DNA of 9,855 nucleotides, from positions 1 to 9,855 of the forward strand of contig JABMMH010000415.1 in assembly GCA_013205645.1 (NCBI GenBank), written 5' to 3'. The first letter of the stretch is position 1. Each line of letters starts with the position of its first letter. The position numbers and the translations under genes were made by a program. Below, piece after piece: positions 6,075 to 9,855 of this stretch. A model generated the notes under the pieces. It ran no database searches. It was given only the letters and a program-made list of their open reading frames with translations, and was not told the DNA's origin. This DNA is from Polaromonas sp. GTDB lineage: Bacteria; Pseudomonadota; Gammaproteobacteria; Burkholderiales; Burkholderiaceae_C.

Positions 6075-6710
6075 ATGCCTTCTATTAAAAACAAGTTGTC
6101 TCCATCCCAAGCCAAGGGCGCCACTTCGCCGCTCAGCCGCAAGCTGCTGGTTATGCTGTCCGCTTTGCTGCTTTGCGGCGCAGCGCTGGCGCAGCGATCT
6201 GACCGGGACGGCGGTGGTCGGCACGGCAACGACGGCGACAACCGGGATAGCCGCGGCAAAGGCGGTCAGCATTCACAGAGTTCTGATCGGCATGGCCCCG
6301 AGATGCACGGCACGGATAGACGCGGCTCCGATCGCCAGGGTCAAGGTCGACGCGACGATGACCGGCAAGGCCCGTCACGCGCTGAGGTGCGTGCCGGTGC
6401 TTATTTTCAAGACCGTCAGCGCTCTGCCGTGCACGACTATTACGGCACGCAGTACCGGGCTGGGCGTTGCCCACCCGGCTTGTCGAAAAAACACAATGGC
6501 TGCATGCCTCCGGGTCAGGTTCGCTATTACAGCGTCGGCCAGCGCTTAGCGCCAGCCGTGATTTACCACACGGTTCCCAGCGCCATGGTGGTCACACTCG
6601 GTGTGCCGCCAGCGGGTCACCGCTATGTCCGCGTCGCCTCCGACATCTTGCTGATCGCCGTCGGAACTGGCATGGTGGTCGATGCCATTCAAGACCTAGG
6701 CGGCATGTAA
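6075..6710 (+). CDS. RcnB/CigR-family periplasmic protein, Asp/Arg/His/Gly-rich
   Basis: A 211-residue secreted protein resembling the RcnB family (Ni/Co homeostasis) and the related CigR anti-virulence group. Residues 1-39 are a signal peptide with a long n-region, hydrophobic core (about 24-39) and likely cleavage after ALA. Residues 41-105 are low-complexity and hydrophilic, rich in Gly, Asp, Arg and His, with five DRxG units (43, 71, 81, 86, 96). The middle carries RCPPGLSKKHNGCMPPGQ (131-148) with two cysteines, C132 and C143. The C-terminal RcnB-like domain follows: YYSVGQRLAP (151-160), PPAGHRYVRV (178-187) and the hydrophobic ILLIAVGTGMVVDAI (191-205). It is divergent from aat. The family match rests on recognised motifs. 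Metal binding is an inference from the His/Asp-rich stretch and from E. coli RcnB; an envelope role is equally possible. Confidence 0.75.
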   Translation: MPSIKNKLSPSQAKGATSPLSRKLLVMLSALLLCGAALAQRSDRDGGGRHGNDGDNRDSRGKGGQHSQSSDRHGPEMHGTDRRGSDRQGQGRRDDDRQGPSRAEVRAGAYFQDRQRSAVHDYYGTQYRAGRCPPGLSKKHNGCMPPGQVRYYSVGQRLAPAVIYHTVPSAMVVTLGVPPAGHRYVRVASDILLIAVGTGMVVDAIQDLGGM

Positions 6711-6821
6711 TCCTCTGCGACGGCAAGCTTGGAATGATCAATTCCGAATTCTGGCAAGATGCCGCATCGCGGGCGACATCCTTCCCCACTATCCGAACAT
6801 CCTTTTGAATTGGACATTTCC

Positions 6822-7448
6822 ATGCTGCTCGAAGTCGAAGAATCCCAACTCTTGCTGGTGGACTACCAAGTCCGCCTGATGCCTGCCATTTTTGAGCATG
6901 AACTGGTGCTGGCCAACGCCCTGCGGTTGGCGCGGCTGGCAGAGGCGCTTCAAGTGCCGGTTTGGGGCACGGCCCAAAGCCCTGACGAGCTGGGTCCCAA
7001 TGTGCCGGAGTTGCAGGCTGCCATTGAGAAAGCCGGCGGCCGGGTGATGAATAAACAGTCTTTCAGCGCGGTGGCCGATGGACTGACTGAATGGCTACGC
7101 CCACCAGCCCGCAAAGCAACGCAGGGCGGCAATGCGCGCAGCCTGCCCAAACATTTGCAAAAGCCGGCGGCACCGGCCGAAGAAGAAGGTCGCGGCATCA
7201 TCGTGATCGCCGGTTGCGAAGCGCATGTTTGCCTGTTGCAAACCGCGCTTGATTTGCTGGAAGAAGAGTTTGATGTCTGGGTTGTCACCGATGCCTGCAG
7301 CTCACGCAGCGAGCGCAATCGGGACGCCGCTTTTGACCGCTTGGCCGGCAATGGGGCTGAATTGGTCACCACCGAGATGGTGGCCTTTGAATGGCTGCGC
7401 ACAGCAGACCATGAGATGTTCAAGCGGGTGCAGTCGCTGATCAAGTGA
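6822..7448 (+). CDS. isochorismatase-family cysteine hydrolase (ISOC1/2-like)
   Basis: A 208-residue hydrolase of the isochorismatase superfamily, closest in look to the ISOC1/ISOC2 type. The likely catalytic triad is D14 (LLLVDYQ), K78 (MNKQSFSA) and C137 (AGCEAHVCLLQTALDLL); VVTDACSSRS (154-163) is another family signature. The frame is open upstream to an ATG at 6759, but homologues start at MLLEVEESQLLLVDYQ, so I chose 6822; its ribosome site is weak (GGA at 6812-6814). A hydrophilic Ala/Pro/Lys/Glu-rich segment at about 96-124 separates the lysine and cysteine halves and is longer than I expect for the family. It lies 93 bp upstream of prpE, which has its own promoter. A weak hairpin (GCGCG/CGCGC) follows its stop without a T-run. 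Substrate is unknown; nothing here points to isochorismate or enterobactin chemistry. Confidence 0.85.
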   Translation: MLLEVEESQLLLVDYQVRLMPAIFEHELVLANALRLARLAEALQVPVWGTAQSPDELGPNVPELQAAIEKAGGRVMNKQSFSAVADGLTEWLRPPARKATQGGNARSLPKHLQKPAAPAEEEGRGIIVIAGCEAHVCLLQTALDLLEEEFDVWVVTDACSSRSERNRDAAFDRLAGNGAELVTTEMVAFEWLRTADHEMFKRVQSLIK

Positions 7449-7475
7449 GCGCGCGGGTCGCGCGAGTTCTAATTC

Positions 7476-7505
7476 TTGAAGTCAGGCCGCTGAAAGTTCT
7501 ATTAT
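7476..7505 (+). promoter_or_regulatory. candidate sigma70 promoter for prpE
   Basis: TTGAAG (7476-7481) and TATTAT (7500-7505) are separated by 18 bases and match the consensus at four and five of six positions. Transcription would start near 7512, leaving a leader of about 30 bases. The inverted repeat ATTAT-CA-ATAAT (7501-7512) overlaps the -10 and start region and could be an operator, although AT-rich promoters produce such symmetry by chance. Confidence 0.5.
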
Positions 7506-7541
7506 CAATAATTATGAATTCAGTTTAAACAGAGACCCGAG

Positions 7542-9470
7542 ATGAGCCCAGCGCCGACCCCCGACAGCTATGCCGACTTTTACCGTCAGTCCATCGATCA
7601 GCCAGATGCATTTTGGGCTGAACAGGCCAAGTTGATTGACTGGTTTAAGCCCTTTGAGCGGGTCTGCAACGACGACAACCCGCCATTTGCGCGCTGGTTC
7701 GAAGGCGGCCAAACCAATTTGTGTCACAACGCGGTTGATCGGCATGTCACAGAGCGTGCAGATCAGGCCGCCTTGATTGCGATCTCGACGGAAACCGGCA
7801 CTGAAAAAACCTACACCTTCAGCGACTTGCACCGCGAAGTCCAAAGCATGGCCGCCAGCTTGAAATCGCTGGGTGTGCAAAAAGGCGATCGCGTGTTGAT
7901 CTACATGCCGATGGTGGCCGACGCCGCTTTTGCCATGCTCGCCTGCGCACGCATCGGCGCCATCCATTGCGTGGTGTTTGGCGGTTTTGCCAGTGGTTCG
8001 CTGGCCTCGCGGATTGACGACGCCACACCCAAAGTCATTGTCAGCGCTGACGGTGGATCGCGCGGCGGCAAGCCCGTCCCTTACAAGCCTTTGCTCGACG
8101 AAGCGATTCGTCTGGCCAAGCACAAACCTGACGCGGTGCTGCTGTCTGACCGGCAACTCGCACCCATGGATTTGGTCGCTGGGCGCGACCATTTATGGTC
8201 TGAACTACGGCAGCAACACATCGACGCGCAAGTGCCTTGCGAGCCGATGAAGTCAACCGACATCAGCTACACCATCTACACCAGCGGCACCACCGGCAAG
8301 CCCAAAGGCGTGCAGCGCGACACCGCTGGCTACACCGTCGCTTTGGCGGCCAGCATGAAGTATATTTTTGACGGCCGTGCTGGCGAAACCTTCTTCGCCA
8401 CCAGCGACATCGGCTGGGTCGTTGGCCACAGCTACATCGTTTACGGGCCGTTGATTGCTGGCATGGCGACCATCATGTACGAGGGTTTGCCCACGCAAGG
8501 CTTGGATGGTCAGCCGGACGGCGGTATTTGGTGGCGCTTGGTCGAGAAGTACAAGGTGACCGGCATGTTCAGCGCGCCGACGGCTGTGCGCGTGCTTAAA
8601 AAGCAAGACCCAGCGCTGCTCAAAAAATACGATCTGTCGAGTCTGCGCGCTTTGTATTTGGCGGGTGAACCGTTGGACGCACCGACCGCGCGCTGGATCA
8701 GCGAAGGCCTGAACGTGCCGATCATCGACAACTACTGGCAAACTGAAACCGGCTGGCCGCTGCTCACCGTCGCCAATGGCGTGGCGCCTATGGCCAGCAA
8801 GTTCGGCAGTCCGGGTGTGCCCATGTACGGCTACAACGTCAAGCTGCTGCACGAAAACACCGGCGAAGAACTCACCCAGCCAAATGAAAAAGGCGTGGTG
8901 GTGCTGGACGGCCCGACGCCGCCTGGCTTCATGCAAACCATCTGGCAAGACGACGTGCGTTTTGTCAGCACGTATTGGAAGAGCATCCCGGGCAAGTTGG
9001 TTTACAACACCTTCGACTGGGGCATTCGCGACGAAGACGGCTACTACTTCATCCTCGGTCGAACGGACGACGTGATCAACGTCGCCGGTCACCGTTTGGG
9101 CACACGCGAGATCGAAGAAAGCATTTCTGGCCATTCCGCGGTGGCGGAGGTGGCCGTGGTCGGTGTCGCTGACAACCTGAAGGGCCAAGTCGCCATGGCC
9201 TTTGTCGTGCTGAGAGATGCCCGTGCGGTGAATGATCCAGCCGTCGCTCTCCAGCTTGAGCGCGAGATCATGAAGCAAGTTGATGGCGACCTGGGCGCTG
9301 TCGCCCGCCCGGCGCGCGTGCGCTTTGTCACGGCCTTGCCGAAGACCCGCAGCGGCAAAATGTTGCGCCGTGTGATTCAGGCCGTGTGCGAAGGCCGCGA
9401 TGCGGGCGATGTGACTAGCATGGACGACCCAGGCGCTTTGCAGCAGATCAAGGATCTCATGGCGAGCTGA
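7542..9470 (+). CDS. prpE: propionyl-CoA synthetase
   Basis: A 642-residue acyl-CoA synthetase that activates propionate with ATP and CoA to propionyl-CoA in the cytoplasm. An N-terminal acetyl-CoA-synthetase-type domain (about 8-65, DFYRQSIDQPDAFW) precedes the AMP-binding domain. The domain shows the phosphate-binding loop YTSGTTGKPKG (246-256), NYWQTETGWP (397-406) and GRTDDVINVAGHRLGTREIE (506-525). The C-terminal domain ends with K606 in SGKMLRR, the adenylation lysine that is the usual acetylation target. NYWQTETGW and VAGHRLGTREIE are the PrpE forms rather than the Acs forms (WWQTETGG, VSGHRLGTAE), so propionate is the favoured substrate. The ATG at 7542 has a modest AGAG site at 7531-7534. 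No prpB, prpC or prpD lies in the window. A 411-codon antisense frame over the gene is a codon-bias shadow. Confidence 0.93.
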   Translation: MSPAPTPDSYADFYRQSIDQPDAFWAEQAKLIDWFKPFERVCNDDNPPFARWFEGGQTNLCHNAVDRHVTERADQAALIAISTETGTEKTYTFSDLHREVQSMAASLKSLGVQKGDRVLIYMPMVADAAFAMLACARIGAIHCVVFGGFASGSLASRIDDATPKVIVSADGGSRGGKPVPYKPLLDEAIRLAKHKPDAVLLSDRQLAPMDLVAGRDHLWSELRQQHIDAQVPCEPMKSTDISYTIYTSGTTGKPKGVQRDTAGYTVALAASMKYIFDGRAGETFFATSDIGWVVGHSYIVYGPLIAGMATIMYEGLPTQGLDGQPDGGIWWRLVEKYKVTGMFSAPTAVRVLKKQDPALLKKYDLSSLRALYLAGEPLDAPTARWISEGLNVPIIDNYWQTETGWPLLTVANGVAPMASKFGSPGVPMYGYNVKLLHENTGEELTQPNEKGVVVLDGPTPPGFMQTIWQDDVRFVSTYWKSIPGKLVYNTFDWGIRDEDGYYFILGRTDDVINVAGHRLGTREIEESISGHSAVAEVAVVGVADNLKGQVAMAFVVLRDARAVNDPAVALQLEREIMKQVDGDLGAVARPARVRFVTALPKTRSGKMLRRVIQAVCEGRDAGDVTSMDDPGALQQIKDLMAS

Positions 9471-9487
9471 TCTGCTGGAATCTCCCA

Positions 9488-9541
9488 ACTTCTTAATTCG
9501 CTTTTGGCTTATATTTGGCTTCGGCCATGAGACTTCTTAAT
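9488..9541. repeat. nested direct repeats upstream of the terminal hydrolase gene
   Basis: ACTTCTTAAT occurs at 9488-9497 and 9532-9541, exactly 44 bp apart, each followed by TCG or CG. Between them TTTGGCTT occurs at 9503-9510 and 9514-9521, 11 bp apart. Both periods are whole multiples of a DNA helical turn, as expected for tandem protein sites. The second inner copy overlaps a small hairpin, TGGC-TTCG-GCCA (9516-9527), with a UUCG tetraloop. No clear sigma70 promoter is evident nearby. Confidence 0.45.
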
Positions 9542-9562
9542 CGATCACAGGGGAGGGGAGAC

Positions 9563-9855
9563 ATGCAGTTTTTCAAATATAGGGCGTTGCCGTTGGTTTT
9601 GGCGCTGGCGCTTTGGCCTGCTGCCCAGGTCCAGGCTCAGCCTGCGTTTGTCGTTGCGCCTCAAGCCGTCGCCGCCGATGCCACTGCAAAGGGCGTCAAC
9701 GGTGTCAAGATGATCGCGCAGAGCATCTCCACGGTCGCTTGGTATGTCGAAGGCCTGTCGGCCATGGGTTCCAGCGCCAATCAAAACTTCATCTCCAACG
9801 CCGGCTTCGTCATCACGCCCGCAGGCGTGGTCGTCATTGACGCACTGGGCTCGCC
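9563..9855 (+). CDS. secreted MBL-fold hydrolase-like protein (N-terminal part, 3' truncated)
   Basis: The first 97 codons of a gene that runs off the window. The ATG at 9563 follows a very strong purine-rich ribosome site (GGGAGGGGAG, 9551-9560). Residues 1-25 are a signal peptide (MQFFKYRALPLVLALALWPA, cleavage likely after VQA), so the product is probably periplasmic. After an Ala-rich spacer the chain reads VAWYVEGLSAMGSSANQNFI and then SNAGFVITPAGVVVIDALGS. The latter resembles the first beta strands and the conserved Asp of metallo-beta-lactamase-fold hydrolases, where the HxHxDH zinc motif follows some 40-60 residues later, beyond the window. The family is therefore likely but not proven, and the substrate is unknown. 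Being secreted, it could be a beta-lactamase relative or one of the periplasmic zinc hydrolases found beside quinoprotein or sulfur-oxidation genes. Confidence 0.7.
   Translation, partial: MQFFKYRALPLVLALALWPAAQVQAQPAFVVAPQAVAADATAKGVNGVKMIAQSISTVAWYVEGLSAMGSSANQNFISNAGFVITPAGVVVIDALGS

Noticed and set aside
6159..6194. Lipoprotein signal in the RcnB-like protein at ALLLCG
   Set aside because: LLLC does not fit the lipobox (small residues before Cys), and a normal signal peptidase I site (ALA) follows.
6729..6747. GGAAT-GATCA-ATTCC hairpin after the RcnB-like gene as an intrinsic terminator
   Set aside because: The core stem is only 5 bp, AT-rich and not followed by a T-run, so termination cannot be supported.
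7449..7464. GCGCG-CGGGT-CGCGC hairpin after the isochorismatase-like gene as a terminator
   Set aside because: The stem has five pairs and no T-tract follows; such GC-rich repeats are common by chance here.
8253..9488. 411-codon open frame on the minus strand opposite prpE
   Set aside because: It lies fully antisense to a secure PrpE reading frame, has His/Val/Ala-rich composition typical of an antisense shadow in GC-biased genes, and shows no recognisable domain.

Overview
The window looks like chromosomal DNA of a betaproteobacterium, most likely Burkholderiales and probably close to Comamonadaceae. This rests on my recognition of the protein sequences (LeuA, PbpG, Aat, Bpt, PrpE) and on the moderately high GC coding DNA; I ran no search. 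I see no phage, transposon, CRISPR, rRNA or tRNA features, and the content is largely metabolic and housekeeping.

Layout. Positions 1-2194 (+) hold two different 2-isopropylmalate synthases in tandem: the 3' end of a class II (actinobacterial/yeast-type) LeuA, then a complete class I LeuA. An AT-rich 233-bp gap follows, with a plausible promoter. Next is pbpG (2428-3477, +), a secreted D-alanyl-D-alanine endopeptidase. It converges, with only 13 bp between stop codons, on a minus-strand cluster transcribed in the order aat (5855-5100), bpt (5073-4333), IclR-family regulator (4282-3491). Aat and Bpt are the two aminoacyl-tRNA-protein transferases that create leucine or phenylalanine N-degrons for ClpS/ClpAP.

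Divergent from aat across 219 bp lies an RcnB/CigR-like periplasmic protein (6075-6710, +). An ISOC1/2-like isochorismatase-family hydrolase (6822-7448, +) follows, then prpE propionyl-CoA synthetase (7542-9470, +) behind a good sigma70-like promoter. The window ends inside a secreted protein whose N-terminus resembles metallo-beta-lactamase-fold hydrolases (9563-9855, +).

Working together: the tandem LeuA pair commits carbon to leucine synthesis, possibly with two differently regulated isoenzymes. Aat and Bpt form one N-degron module. PrpE activates propionate, but no methylcitrate-cycle genes are present here. I found no clear new multi-gene system. The items most worth a second look are the tandem class II/class I LeuA pair, the IclR gene behind aat-bpt with a palindrome at its own promoter, the Asp/Arg/His/Gly-rich RcnB-like protein, the unusual insert in the isochorismatase-like enzyme, and nested direct repeats in front of the terminal hydrolase gene.
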